Positions 1-8,289 are shown, numbered from the stretch's first letter. The stretch: 41,088 nucleotides of DNA from an uncultured Acetatifactor sp. (GCA_947629645.1 CANREV010000026.1:1-41088); one strand, 5' to 3'. Numbers and translations: made by a program. Notes: generated from the sequence alone by a model not told the origin.

Positions 1-179
1 CCGACCTGCGGCGTATACATTAAATCCTTCAAATACGCCGCATCGCTTTTCGCCACGCTGAACGACATCGTTGTGGACAGCTCGTAGATGCTGTTTTTCC
101 ACGATAGGTTTCCGGCTATTCGCGTTATATCGTTACCGTTCGCATACAAGGCAAGCTTGCCCGTAGGCGGTATGCTCAC
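1..179 (-). CDS. Partial phage-tail-like protein (XkdQ-like), runs off the left edge
   Basis: A minus-strand frame stays open from the left edge of the window. From a possible GTG at 179 it reads as about 59 residues beginning VSIPPTGKLALYANGND, followed by ITRIAGNLSWKNSIYEL. The pattern of LYxNGxDIT, then xGNxSW, then a beta-strand-rich stretch ending in YTPQVG resembles the N-terminus of XkdQ-type baseplate/tail proteins of PBSX-like phages. That is family resemblance by eye. The start is uncertain: only an AAGGG lies close upstream of the GTG, and the frame stays open further back to an ATG near 304. No other tail gene lies upstream on the same strand within the window, so this is either the edge of a prophage or tailocin region or a remnant. 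Confidence 0.45.
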   Translation of the reverse strand, partial: MSIPPTGKLALYANGNDITRIAGNLSWKNSIYELSTTMSFSVAKSDAAYLKDLMYTPQV

Positions 180-325
180 CGTCCCTTGCAGCTTTGGATG
201 TATATTTTCCTTGACACGGTTATTCCAGATAAACGCTCTCTGTTTTTTATCTTTTATGCAACTTTGATACAAAACTGTTTTATGATGTCTACATTGACAG
301 ATCATGGAAAGGGGAACGAGCGGAT

Positions 326-1021
326 ATGAGAAAGAAAATTCTTATATATAATAATCAGACTCAGACGGCGGAAAAGATGGAGCCGCTGCTTATGGGGGAA
401 GGTTTTGAATGTCTGGTGGCCGCCAACGTGAGCGAATTGTATGAAAAACTGACGCAGGAGATTCATCTGATGCTTGTGGATGTGGAATTAAACGATAAAG
501 GCTGGGATAAAGGGATTGAGATGATCGCCTCCCTGCGCCGCAAGAGCAGCGTGCCGGTGATCGTGATTTCCTCACAGTCTGCCGAAACGGCAAAGATCAT
601 GGCCCTGGAGGCCGGAGCGGACGATTATGTGACGGCGGATTGCAATCCCCTTGAGCTGTTGGCGAGGATCAAATCACAGCTGCGCAGATATCTTCAGCTG
701 GTCAATATGTGCACGGAGGTTGACCGGATCTATAAGGTTGACGGACTGGAGATCAACGATATCCGCAGGACTGTTACAGTGGAGGGCAGAAACGTAAAAC
801 TGACGCCTATAGAATATAAGATACTGCGCTTTTTGGTGCAGCGGCAGGGCAAGGTATTTTCCAACAGTCAGATTTATGAAAATATCTGGCATATGCAGGC
901 CATCGGGGCGGACAACACGATAGCGGTGCATATCCGGCATATCAGGGAAAAGATCGAGAACAATCCAAAAGAACCCAGATACTTAAAGGTGGTCTGGGGA
1001 AACGGATATAAAGTCGGTTAG
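326..1021 (+). CDS. OmpR-family response regulator with atypical receiver
   Basis: A 231-residue cytoplasmic transcription factor with an N-terminal receiver (about 1-118) and a C-terminal winged-helix DNA-binding domain (about 132-231, with LTPIEYKILRFL and the ending YLKVVWGNGYKVG). Asp52 is in the phospho-acceptor position. The acidic pair that binds Mg2+ in normal receivers (DD after the first strand) is replaced by Asn9-Asn10, and the conserved Lys of the YVTKPF motif is Ala104. Phosphorylation-independent control is therefore likely; this is inference from known receiver chemistry. No sensor kinase gene is adjacent, so it is an orphan. A purine-rich AAAGGGG lies about 12 nt before the ATG, an unusually long spacing. 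The DNA-binding half appears intact. Confidence 0.88.
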   Translation: MRKKILIYNNQTQTAEKMEPLLMGEGFECLVAANVSELYEKLTQEIHLMLVDVELNDKGWDKGIEMIASLRRKSSVPVIVISSQSAETAKIMALEAGADDYVTADCNPLELLARIKSQLRRYLQLVNMCTEVDRIYKVDGLEINDIRRTVTVEGRNVKLTPIEYKILRFLVQRQGKVFSNSQIYENIWHMQAIGADNTIAVHIRHIREKIENNPKEPRYLKVVWGNGYKVG

Positions 1022-1024
1022 GTC

Positions 1025-1053
1025 TTGACAAACGGACCTGATTGCATTATTGT
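1025..1053 (+). promoter_or_regulatory. Candidate promoter of the TraX-family gene
   Basis: TTGACA at 1025-1030 and TATTGT at 1048-1053 are separated by 17 bp, starting directly after the regulator's stop codon. A second candidate -10, TATAGT at 1059-1064 with a TG one base upstream, overlaps this region. Which of the two is used cannot be decided by eye. Confidence 0.42.
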
Positions 1054-1099
1054 ATTGCTATAGTAATACAAATAAGTTTTGGATTGTATGGAGGCAAAT

Positions 1100-1930
1100 A
1101 TGGAAACTGCACAGCTTACAGAGCAGACGATAGAGACAAAGAGGGGGATCAGCGGCAGTACGATTAAGATTATCGCTGTGATCTCTATGCTGATCGACCA
1201 CATCGGCGCCGGAATCTTAGGCCGGTTTCTTATGAATTCAAATTATATGGAGATCGCAAGTTCCGGCGATTTAAACGCTGTGATGCGGTGGATGCAGGAC
1301 AACGGGGCGTTATTTTATACATATTCCGCAATGCGCATGATCGGGAGGCTGGGATTCCCTATTTTTTGTTTTCTGCTGGTGGAGGGTTTTCAGAGGACCC
1401 ACAATGTGGGAAAGTATGCTCTGCGGCTGGGGATGTTTGCCCTGATATCGGAGATCCCCTTTGACCTTTGTTTTAACGGAACTATTTTGGAGTTTGGCTA
1501 TCAAAATGTATTTTTTACTTTGTTTTTGGGCCTCCTCACCATGATCGCGTTCGATTGGATCGCCAAAAAGGAGTGGGTGTCCGGCGAAGTGTGGAACCGT
1601 GTCATAAAGGTTGTGTTTTCAGCGGCGGCGCTGGCGGTAGGCGCTTCCATAGCGCATTTTTTAAGGACGGATTATGCCGCAACGGGTGTGGTCTGTATCA
1701 TGGCGCTTTATATTTTCCGCCGTAAAAAGCCGCTGCAGATCGCGGCAGGATGTCTGGTCTTTCTCTGGGAAGTGACGGCGCCCCTGGCTTTTATCCCTAT
1801 TGCGTTTTACAACGGAAAGAGAGGATTGAAGATGAAGTATTTCTTTTATGCCTTTTATCCGGTGCATCTGTTCCTGATCTGGCTGGTGTGCCTGTTGATG
1901 GGAATGGGCTGGAATTCGCCATTGACTTAA
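1100..1930 (+). CDS. TraX family membrane protein
   Basis: An integral membrane protein of 276 residues with about seven or eight hydrophobic segments. The TraX pattern is visible in the conserved start (STIKIIAVISMLIDHIG), in MRMIGRLGFPIFCFLLVEG and in a segment around LRLGMFALISEIPFDL. TraX of the F plasmid acetylates pilin. Chromosomal homologues in Firmicutes belong to the same acyltransferase-like membrane family, and their substrates are generally unknown. The ATG at 1100 is chosen because GGAGG at 1090-1094 sits 5 nt upstream. The frame also opens at TTG 1079 and ATG 1088, but neither has a ribosome-binding site. It stands alone between the regulator and the GH105 gene. Confidence 0.85.
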   Translation: METAQLTEQTIETKRGISGSTIKIIAVISMLIDHIGAGILGRFLMNSNYMEIASSGDLNAVMRWMQDNGALFYTYSAMRMIGRLGFPIFCFLLVEGFQRTHNVGKYALRLGMFALISEIPFDLCFNGTILEFGYQNVFFTLFLGLLTMIAFDWIAKKEWVSGEVWNRVIKVVFSAAALAVGASIAHFLRTDYAATGVVCIMALYIFRRKKPLQIAAGCLVFLWEVTAPLAFIPIAFYNGKRGLKMKYFFYAFYPVHLFLIWLVCLLMGMGWNSPLT

Positions 1931-2001
1931 AAGGTAATAACAGGTAAAATAAATGTACGTTTAGTAAATAGACGGATACTTTTCCTGTGGAGGTAGAAGA
2001 A

Positions 2002-3147
2002 ATGCAAATGCCTGTTTTTGAGAGATATATTGACAGCCTGATCGAGAGGAGCACGGTGGAGGTTCCGGCTTGGAATATTGAAAAGGCAAAGGCGGGATCC
2101 GTGAGCGTGGGATGGAATTATATCGATGGCTGCATGATTCTTGCGATGCTGGAGATCTACCAGGCTACCGGTGAAAGAAAATACTATGAGTTTGCGGATT
2201 CTTTTATAGATTTCAGAGTGAATGAAGACGGTACGATCAAAGGTTATAAGCCGGAAGAGTACAATATAGATAATGTGAACGCGGGTAAGACGTTGTTTGC
2301 GTTATATGAGATGAACGGCAAGGAGAAATACCGCAGAGCGATTGACCTGATTTACGGACAGGTGAGGAAGCAGCCTCGGACGGCGGAAGGCAATTTCTGG
2401 CACAAGAAGATCTACCCTGATCAGGTCTGGCTGGATGGTCTTTATATGGGACAGCCCTTCTATATGGAATATGAGACAAAATTTAACGGCAGGAAGAATT
2501 ACAGCGATATTTTTGCGCAGTTTGCCAATGTGGTAAAGTATATGCGGGATGAGAAGACGGGATTGTATTATCACGGTTATGACGCGTCTAAAGAAATTTT
2601 CTGGTGTGATAAAAAGACCGGCCTCTCCCAAAATTTCTGGCTGAGAGCTATCGGATGGTATTCCATGGCGCTTCTGGATACGCTTTCCAAGTGTGAGCCG
2701 GGTGAAGAATACCGGGATGAGTATGAGAATTTGAAAAAGGTGTTTGTGCAGCTGGTAGATGATATGCTGAAATTTCAGGATGAGAGCGGCATGTGGTATC
2801 AGTTGCCCGCTCTGGGAGGCAAAGAGCCTAATTATCTGGAGACCAGCGGCAGCGCCATTATGGCATATTCTCTGTTAAAGGGCGTGCGGCTGGGTTTTCT
2901 GCCGGTCAGCTACAGAGAGTATGGGTTGAAGGCGTTCCACGGTATCTGTGACCGTTATTTAAAGGAGACTGACGGGGAACTGAATCTGGGCGGCATTTGT
3001 CTGGTCGCAGGTTTGGGACCCGCTGATAATCCTAAACGCGATGGCTCTTTTGAGTATTACATGTCGGAACCTGTGGTGGAGAATGATGCAAAAGGTGTAG
3101 GCCCGCTGCTGTTAGCTTACACAGAGATGAGAAGGCTGGCCGATTGA
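2002..3147 (+). CDS. Glycoside hydrolase family 105 (unsaturated rhamnogalacturonyl/glucuronyl hydrolase)
   Basis: A 381-residue protein without a signal peptide, so cytoplasmic. It shows the alpha/alpha-barrel pattern of GH105 (YteR/YesR): WNYIDGCMILAMLEIY near the N-terminus, repeated helical hairpins, and the segment DQVWLDGLYMGQPF, which carries the catalytic Asp of the WxDGLYM motif. These enzymes hydrate and cleave the unsaturated uronic acid left at the non-reducing end of pectin or rhamnogalacturonan fragments by lyases. The start at ATG 2002 has GGAGG at 1989-1993 with 8 nt spacing; an upstream in-frame GTG at 1987 overlaps that site and is unlikely. No lyase or transporter gene is adjacent, so the substrate cannot be refined from context. 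Confidence 0.88.
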   Translation: MQMPVFERYIDSLIERSTVEVPAWNIEKAKAGSVSVGWNYIDGCMILAMLEIYQATGERKYYEFADSFIDFRVNEDGTIKGYKPEEYNIDNVNAGKTLFALYEMNGKEKYRRAIDLIYGQVRKQPRTAEGNFWHKKIYPDQVWLDGLYMGQPFYMEYETKFNGRKNYSDIFAQFANVVKYMRDEKTGLYYHGYDASKEIFWCDKKTGLSQNFWLRAIGWYSMALLDTLSKCEPGEEYRDEYENLKKVFVQLVDDMLKFQDESGMWYQLPALGGKEPNYLETSGSAIMAYSLLKGVRLGFLPVSYREYGLKAFHGICDRYLKETDGELNLGGICLVAGLGPADNPKRDGSFEYYMSEPVVENDAKGVGPLLLAYTEMRRLAD

Positions 3148-3151
3148 CAGA

Positions 3152-3179
3152 CCGCGCACAATCTGGGGAGACAGCGCGG
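3152..3179. other. GC-rich inverted repeat between convergent genes
   Basis: CCGCGC (3152-3157) and GCGCGG (3174-3179) form a 6-bp stem between the convergent GH105 and mntP stop codons. No U-tract follows on either strand, so a terminator role is only possible. Confidence 0.25.
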
Positions 3180-3204
3180 ACCTGACGCTTAAAAGAGCAT
3201 CCGG

Positions 3205-3765
3205 TCAAAGAAGTCCCAGATGTTCGAGCAGGATCTTCACACCCATGAGGATCAGAATGATGCCTCCGGTCAGCTCCGCCCTGGACTTGTATCTGGTTCC
3301 GAAAATGTTGCCTGCCCTGACACCGACAACGGAGAACGCAAAAGTGATGATGCCGATAAAGGAGACGGCGGGAAGGATCGCCACCTTTAAAAAGGCGTAA
3401 GTGACGCCTACCGCGAGAGCATCGATGCTGGTGGCGACAGCCAGGAGGAACATGGTCTTAAAATCCACGGAATCATTGGCCTCATCGTCTTCTTTTGAGA
3501 GCGCTTCCTTTATCATATTGGCGCCGATCAGGACTAACAGGACGAAAGCGATCCAGTGGTCGATGGCGGTGACATACTCTTTAAACTGGCTGCCGAGAAC
3601 AAATCCGATTGTGGGCATGAAAGCCTGAAAACCGCCAAACCACAACCCGATGATCAGAGTTTTCCTGATATCCGGTTTTCTCATGGCCAGGCCTTTGCAG
3701 ACAGATACCGCGAAGGCATCCATGGAAAGTCCCACGGCGGTGATCAATAAAGTAAGCATGCTCAT
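3205..3765 (-). CDS. mntP: Manganese efflux pump MntP
   Basis: A 186-residue, six-helix membrane protein of the MntP (YebN, former DUF204) family, which exports Mn2+. Two internally repeated halves are visible, each with the family Asp motif: [15 protein letters not shown] in helix 1 and [16 protein letters not shown] in helix 4. The length is typical. The minus-strand ATG at 3765 is preceded by AAGGAG about 7 nt upstream. It lies 109 nt downstream of cspA on the same strand, with a strong hairpin in between. The yybP-ykoY Mn2+ riboswitch often found before mntP is not visible here. Confidence 0.92.
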   Translation of the reverse strand: MSMLTLLITAVGLSMDAFAVSVCKGLAMRKPDIRKTLIIGLWFGGFQAFMPTIGFVLGSQFKEYVTAIDHWIAFVLLVLIGANMIKEALSKEDDEANDSVDFKTMFLLAVATSIDALAVGVTYAFLKVAILPAVSFIGIITFAFSVVGVRAGNIFGTRYKSRAELTGGIILILMGVKILLEHLGLL

Positions 3766-3791
3766 GACAATTCTCCTTCTGCGCGTACTAT

Positions 3792-3841
3792 AAAAGGGCT
3801 CATGGACGAAGATACCTGACGTATCAACTGTTCATGAGCCC
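3792..3841 (-). terminator. Probable terminator of cspA or attenuator before mntP
   Basis: On the minus strand the arms GGGCTCATGAAC (3841-3830) and GTCCATGAGCCC (3807-3796) pair over 12 positions with one mismatch. An inner GATAC/GTATC stem (3825-3821 with 3815-3811) fits inside, and TTTTATA follows (3795-3789). It lies between cspA and mntP, so it should end cspA transcripts and may limit read-through into mntP. Confidence 0.65.
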
Positions 3842-3874
3842 ATAGCGCTTTCGCGCCTGCCTGTAGTGCGGTGA

Positions 3875-4090
3875 TTAAGCCACTACAGTGACATTGGTAG
3901 CACGGGTCTTGTTGCTGTTCTGAGGATCAGTTTCCGTATCGAAAGTAACTTTCTGGCCTTCCTCAAGAGACTTGAATCCCTCAGCATTGATTGCGGAGAA
4001 ATGTACGAATACTTCCTCGCCGGTAGCATCATTGGTGATGAAACCATAACCTTTCTGTGCGTTAAACCATTTAACTGTACCGTTGTTCAT
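3875..4090 (-). CDS. cspA: Cold shock protein, CspA family
   Basis: A 71-residue single cold-shock domain that binds single-stranded RNA and DNA. Both nucleic-acid-binding motifs are present: KGYGFIT (RNP1) and VFVHF (RNP2), after the usual [12 protein letters not shown] start. It acts as an RNA chaperone and antiterminator in this family. The start is at 4090, with AAGGAGGT upstream; the frame extends seven codons further back to an ATG, but those codons contain the ribosome-binding site. Transcription comes from the strong promoter at 4250-4279 through a leader of about 150 nt that can fold extensively, as is typical for cold-shock genes. mntP follows after a hairpin. Confidence 0.96.
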   Translation of the reverse strand: MNNGTVKWFNAQKGYGFITNDATGEEVFVHFSAINAEGFKSLEEGQKVTFDTETDPQNSNKTRATNVTVVA

Positions 4091-4112
4091 TTTGGTACCT
4101 CCTTCATACATA

Positions 4113-4241
4113 ATGGGCGTTCGCCCATATTTATTTTCGATTCTAAAACGTAGGACAAAAAAATCACATATTTTTGTAAACCATCATCAAAGTAGCAATG
4201 ACTTACAAAAATATGTGAGTTCAATGACTTTCATTTAGAAT
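4113..4241 (-). promoter_or_regulatory. Structured 5' leader of cspA
   Basis: The leader holds a perfect 16-bp inverted repeat: 4164-4179 (TCACATATTTTTGTAA) pairs with 4203-4218 across a 23-nt loop. It is nested inside an 8-bp pair, ATTCTAAA (4140-4147) with TTTAGAAT (4234-4241). A third small hairpin, ATGGGC/GCCCAT (4113-4128), sits just upstream of the ribosome-binding site. The layout fits a temperature-sensing or translation-control leader. The structure is seen directly; the function is inferred. Confidence 0.6.
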
Positions 4242-4249
4242 ACGAGTAT

Positions 4250-4279
4250 AGTATAGCACTGAATCCGGTGTAGTGTCAA
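4250..4279 (-). promoter_or_regulatory. Sigma-A promoter of cspA
   Basis: On the minus strand, consensus TTGACA (4279-4274) and TATACT (4255-4250) are separated by 18 bp. It directs transcription leftward into the cspA leader. Confidence 0.78.
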
Positions 4280-4356
4280 CTATTTTTTTGCAAATTTTTT
4301 TAGGTATTTTTTTCTTCTTTTCAGGAAATAAATAGGCGTATCAGGAGGCGTATGAT

Positions 4357-5001
4357 ATGATAACAATTCATTTGTTGACACTGATCGCTGTTCTGGCCGC
4401 ATCTGCTGTATCCGGCTATTTCGCGGGGATGCTGCGCCTGTCAGGAGAGAAAGAGGAATCCGAGGAAGAAAAGGACGTTAAGGTTCGGGATAAAAGACCG
4501 GAAAAAAGCGGGGAAGGGTGGTCCGTGGGCAGCCCTGTATCAGGGCAGGCATCTCTGTTTCAGGAGGGAGCCGGCGCCGTAATGGTGATACAGCCGCGGG
4601 AGGAGCGGCTGTATGCTCCGGCTTCCGGTAAAATTACGAAATTGTATCCCATGGGTAATGCTTTTCAACTGCGCACGGAGTTTGGTTCGGAAATCTACTT
4701 TCGGGTGGGCGATATTCAGGACGAGCTTTTAGGCAGATATTACCGGCCAAGAGTTTTGCAGAATGAGATTGTTGGCAAAGGGAAGCTGCTGCTGGAATTT
4801 GACAGACGGGGACTGGAGTCGGAAGGCGCTTCGGCGGAAGTGACCGTACGGCTGGATAGCTGCGCTTATGGTACTGAGGTGATTCCTGCGCCGGAAGGAC
4901 AAGTGAAGGCGGGAGAAGAAATCTTCTGGATTCAAAAGATACAGGAAAGCGTGTCCTATGCTAATCCGCTCTTATTCCCCTCCAGGGCGTTACGCTCTTA
5001 A
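4357..5001 (+). CDS. Membrane-anchored EIIA-Glc-like protein lacking both active-site histidines
   Basis: A 214-residue protein with an N-terminal membrane helix (about 4-26), a charged linker (about 28-60) and a C-terminal domain (about 82-205) that aligns by eye with E. coli Crr. Shared features are LYAPASGKI (cf. MVAPVDGTI), NAFQLRTEFGSEIYF (cf. HAFSIESDSGVELFV), LLLEFD (cf. VIEFD) and the glycine-rich end. The two phospho-transfer histidines are gone: the His75 position is Asn101 and the His90 position is Arg116. It should therefore not carry phosphate as a PTS protein, and a scaffold, sensor or binding role is more likely. No other PTS gene is near. AGGAGG at 4343-4348 supports the ATG at 4357. 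Confidence 0.72.
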   Translation: MITIHLLTLIAVLAASAVSGYFAGMLRLSGEKEESEEEKDVKVRDKRPEKSGEGWSVGSPVSGQASLFQEGAGAVMVIQPREERLYAPASGKITKLYPMGNAFQLRTEFGSEIYFRVGDIQDELLGRYYRPRVLQNEIVGKGKLLLEFDRRGLESEGASAEVTVRLDSCAYGTEVIPAPEGQVKAGEEIFWIQKIQESVSYANPLLFPSRALRS

Positions 5002-5022
5002 AAGATCTTTGCCTGTAGCGGA

Positions 5023-5044
5023 AAACTCTGCCTGAGCAGAGTTT
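5023..5044 (+). other. Stem-loop after the EIIA-like gene
   Basis: AAACTCTGC (5023-5031) and GCAGAGTTT (5036-5044) form a perfect 9-bp stem with a CTGA loop. It lies 21 bases after the stop codon. No clear U-tract follows, so it may be a weak terminator or an mRNA-end stabiliser. Confidence 0.45.
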
Positions 5045-5178
5045 ACATAGCGGGGTAAGATGTGGTATCCTCATAATAAGATATTTTCTCATAATCCAAA
5101 TCCTTATGCGGTACATCGAAAACGGGCGAGGGTGTATCCGCCTACGGATCAGGTCAGGAAAGGAGAAGGAAACTGTAA

Positions 5179-6726
5179 ATGGAAAAAGAAAAGATCACTA
5201 AAATGTGGATCGCCGATCAGGGTGACGGTACCTACAAAAACCCCATTCTTTATACCGATTATTCTGATCCCGATGCGATTCGTGTGGGAGAGGACTATTT
5301 TATGATAGCTTCCAGTTTTTGCAATACGCCGGCGGTGCCTTTGCTGCATTCAAGGGATCTGGTAAACTGGAAGGTGATCAATTACGTCATCGATAAGCTG
5401 CCGTTTCCCTGCTATGATGAAAGGCCCGTGCACGGGTGCGGGGCATGGGCGCCTGCCATCCGGTATCATGAGGGAACCTATTATGTGTTTGTCCCCATGC
5501 CGGATGAGGGTATCATGATGTGTAAGACCGCCGATCCCTGGGGTAAGTGGAGCGAGCCTGCTTATGTGAGAAAGGTGGTGGGGTGGATCGACCCCTGCCC
5601 GTTCTGGGATGATGACGGAAAGGCATACATGGTGACCGCGTTTGCAAGGAGCCGCATCGGTTTTAAGAGTATGTTGTATATGTCTCCCATTGAGCCGGAT
5701 TGTTCCGGTGTGTTGGATGACGGGCAGTTCATCTATGACGGACATGCCACGCAGCCTACCATTGAGGGGCCCAAGCTGTATAAGAGGAACGGCTATTATT
5801 ACATATTTGCCCCCGCGGGCGGCGTAAAGCCGGGATGGCAGGTGGTGCTGCGCTCTAAAAATATTTATGGCCCTTACGAGGAAAAAATCGTGCTTCATCA
5901 GGGGAATACGCCGGTCAACGGCCCTCATCAGGGCGCGTGGGTGGATACCCCCGGCGGGGAAGACTGGTTCCTTCATTTTCAGGATGTGGGCAATGCGGGA
6001 CGTATCATTCATCTGCAGCCTATGCGGTGGGAGAACGACTGGCCCGTGATAGGAGTCAATGATGTGGACGGCTGCGGGGAACCGGTATTGCGTTATCGCA
6101 AACCTGATGTGGGCGGAGTATATCCTGTCGATGCGCCTGAGGACAGCGATCTGTTTGAGAAAGACCGACTGGGACTTCAATGGCAGTGGAACGCCAATTA
6201 TAAAGAAGAATGGTACAGAGTGGGAGACGGGCGGCTGACGTTGTTTTCACAGCCTGCAGACAGTGAAAAACAGCTCTGTGATATTTGTAATCTGCTGCTG
6301 CAAAAGTGGCCCGCGCCGGAGTTTACCATCACTGCGCCGCTGCATCTGGAAGAGCTTGCGGAGGGAGATCTGGCAGGCATGGTGTCGCTTGGAGGCTGCT
6401 ATACGGCTCTGGCGGTGCATAAGACGGGAGAGAAACTGTTTTTGCAGCAGCGTACAGGAAACTGGGAGAAAAATGACGAAGTCCGCAAGACGCTGGAAGA
6501 AGTGCATGGAAATATGCTGTATCTGCGTATGACTGTAAAGAAAGAAACGGACATTTCCTTTGAGATCAGTTATGACGGGGAAGAGTTTTCGCCCTGCGGC
6601 AGGGTAACGCAGGCAACTGCGGGGCGCTGGGTCGGCGTGAAAGCCGGGCTGTTTGCGATAAACGAAAACGGGACGCCGGGCGGAATGCTGAAAGTGGACT
6701 CTTTTTTGTTCAGACCTTTGAATTAA
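5179..6726 (+). CDS. Glycoside hydrolase family 43 (beta-xylosidase / arabinofuranosidase type)
   Basis: A 515-residue cytoplasmic enzyme. The five-bladed propeller (about 12-320) shows the GH43 catalytic triad in order: the Asp of YSDPDAIRVGEDYF (general base), the Asp of WIDPCPFWDDDGK (pKa modulator) and the Glu of TIEGPKLYKRNGYYY (general acid). A C-terminal beta-sandwich (about 330-515) follows, as in beta-xylosidases of this family. The exact specificity (xylose or arabinose) cannot be read from motifs. The start at 5179 is preceded by AAAGGAGAAGG. No signal peptide is present, so it should act on imported oligosaccharides. The neighbours are not transporters, so it is a single-gene unit. 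Confidence 0.9.
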   Translation: MEKEKITKMWIADQGDGTYKNPILYTDYSDPDAIRVGEDYFMIASSFCNTPAVPLLHSRDLVNWKVINYVIDKLPFPCYDERPVHGCGAWAPAIRYHEGTYYVFVPMPDEGIMMCKTADPWGKWSEPAYVRKVVGWIDPCPFWDDDGKAYMVTAFARSRIGFKSMLYMSPIEPDCSGVLDDGQFIYDGHATQPTIEGPKLYKRNGYYYIFAPAGGVKPGWQVVLRSKNIYGPYEEKIVLHQGNTPVNGPHQGAWVDTPGGEDWFLHFQDVGNAGRIIHLQPMRWENDWPVIGVNDVDGCGEPVLRYRKPDVGGVYPVDAPEDSDLFEKDRLGLQWQWNANYKEEWYRVGDGRLTLFSQPADSEKQLCDICNLLLQKWPAPEFTITAPLHLEELAEGDLAGMVSLGGCYTALAVHKTGEKLFLQQRTGNWEKNDEVRKTLEEVHGNMLYLRMTVKKETDISFEISYDGEEFSPCGRVTQATAGRWVGVKAGLFAINENGTPGGMLKVDSFLFRPLN

Positions 6727-6739
6727 TTGTATAAATATA

Positions 6740-6769
6740 TTGCCTTGGTTTTGCAAATTGTGGTATAAT
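6740..6769 (+). promoter_or_regulatory. Promoter of the first chemotaxis receptor gene
   Basis: TTGCCT (6740-6745) and TATAAT (6764-6769) are 18 bp apart, with a TG one base before the -10 (extended -10). It lies about 70 nt upstream of the receptor's start. Confidence 0.65.
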
Positions 6770-6834
6770 TTATAGGCAGTAAACACAGACGGCTGCTTAC
6801 ATCATTAATTTACATATTTCAGGAGGATAAAGTT

Positions 6835-8289
6835 ATGACAAGTGCTCAATACAAGAGAGCGAACTCAATGGTATTTCCCATTGTACTTATCGTACTGGGA
6901 TATTTCTGCCTTACAATGGTTGCGTTTCTGGCGACCAGCGGTCCTACGTGGAGATCTTTGGTTCAACTGGGTGCATCGGTGGTTGGCATTATTTTTGTGG
7001 TTGCCGTTTATCTGACAAAAAAGGGAACAAAGGTCGGAGCGGTGGGTATGCTGGGCTGCGCTACTCTGGTTTATGCGGTCTGCGTACTTGTCAGCAGCAG
7101 CAACGCGGTTTTCGCTTACGGCTTTCCCATTTTGTTTGCCTCGATGGTGCTGATGAATGTGCGGATGGTGGTTTTCGGGAACGTGATCATGCTCCTTGCG
7201 AACGCGGTGCGCCTGATCATGCGGTACCAAAATGAGAGCGAGAGGTCGGATCTGTTTGTGGCTTTGTTTGTCCTGATTCTGGTGGCTTTTGCATCCATTA
7301 TGGTGGTGAAGCTGCTGATTAAAAATAATACCGAGAATACGGATATCATTCAGGAGGCGGCGAAGAAGCAGGAAGAAAGCAATGTGAAGATGACAGCCGT
7401 GGCGGAAGATATCGCCAAGCATTTTGATGATGCCATGGATATGCTGAACCGCCTGAATGAAAGCGTGGATACAAGCAATTTTGCAATGCGCAATATCGCG
7501 GAAAGTACGGAAAGCACTGCAGAGGCTATTCAGGAGCAGGCTTCCATGTGTACGGAGATCCAGAATGATACGGATGCGGCTGAGAGGGAGACTCAGAATA
7601 TGATCGAGGCGTCCAAAAAGACCGATGACTATGTTGCGGAAGGCTCTTCCATGGTGAGCGAACTGCGCAGGCAGGCTCAGAATGTGGAAGACGCAAGCAA
7701 TATCACCGTTGAAGTAATTGGCAGCCTGACCAAGAAGGTGTCGGAGGTTGAGAGCTTTGTGGGAACCATTCTCAGCATTTCCAGCCAGACCAATCTGCTG
7801 GCGCTGAACGCTTCCATCGAGGCTGCCCGCGCCGGAGAAGCCGGCAGGGGATTTGCGGTGGTGGCGGAGGAGATCAGACAGCTCTCCGAGCAGACCAAGG
7901 ATGCTTCCAACAATATTACTAATATTATCGAAGAGTTGAATAACGACACCAAGCGCGCAAATGAAAGCATCAGGAATTCCGTAGCGTCCGTAGAAAAGCA
8001 AAACGAGCTGATCGAAGAAACCAGAGACAAGTTTGACAGAATTAACGAGGGCGTTGAGGAACTTACCAGAAATATCAACAATACGGAGCGCGTGATTCAT
8101 GCGATTCTGAATTCTACCAGCGTGATTTCTGAGAATATTACCCAGTTGTCCGCTACCAGCGAGGAGGTTGCCGCTTCTTCCACAGAAGGTATGAAGACCT
8201 CTGAGACAACGGTGGAAGAGATGAAGGTCTGCAAAGAAATCTTGACCAACATTTTCGCATTGGCGCAGGGGCTGAAGCAGTCCAATTGA
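6835..8289 (+). CDS. Methyl-accepting chemotaxis protein with multi-helix membrane sensor
   Basis: A 484-residue receptor. Residues about 10-165 form roughly six membrane helices with only short loops, so there is no classic extracytoplasmic ligand domain. The rest is a cytoplasmic coiled-coil signalling domain. The hairpin tip (about 315-352) is intact ([20 protein letters not shown], then [16 protein letters not shown]) and should contact CheA/CheW. No obvious HAMP domain separates membrane and signalling parts. The signal is probably membrane-embedded or membrane-derived; that part is inference. AGGAGG 8 nt before the ATG supports the start. No other che genes are nearby, so it is an orphan receptor with its own promoter and terminator. 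Confidence 0.93.
   Translation: MTSAQYKRANSMVFPIVLIVLGYFCLTMVAFLATSGPTWRSLVQLGASVVGIIFVVAVYLTKKGTKVGAVGMLGCATLVYAVCVLVSSSNAVFAYGFPILFASMVLMNVRMVVFGNVIMLLANAVRLIMRYQNESERSDLFVALFVLILVAFASIMVVKLLIKNNTENTDIIQEAAKKQEESNVKMTAVAEDIAKHFDDAMDMLNRLNESVDTSNFAMRNIAESTESTAEAIQEQASMCTEIQNDTDAAERETQNMIEASKKTDDYVAEGSSMVSELRRQAQNVEDASNITVEVIGSLTKKVSEVESFVGTILSISSQTNLLALNASIEAARAGEAGRGFAVVAEEIRQLSEQTKDASNNITNIIEELNNDTKRANESIRNSVASVEKQNELIEETRDKFDRINEGVEELTRNINNTERVIHAILNSTSVISENITQLSATSEEVAASSTEGMKTSETTVEEMKVCKEILTNIFALAQGLKQSN

Noticed and set aside
3766..3874. yybP-ykoY Mn2+ riboswitch before mntP
   Set aside because: The conserved loop sequences are absent and the gap is filled by a plain hairpin with a T-tract.
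5060..5305. Open frame of 81 codons before the GH43 gene
   Set aside because: It has no ribosome site, overlaps the start of GH43 out of frame, and its translation has no protein-like pattern.
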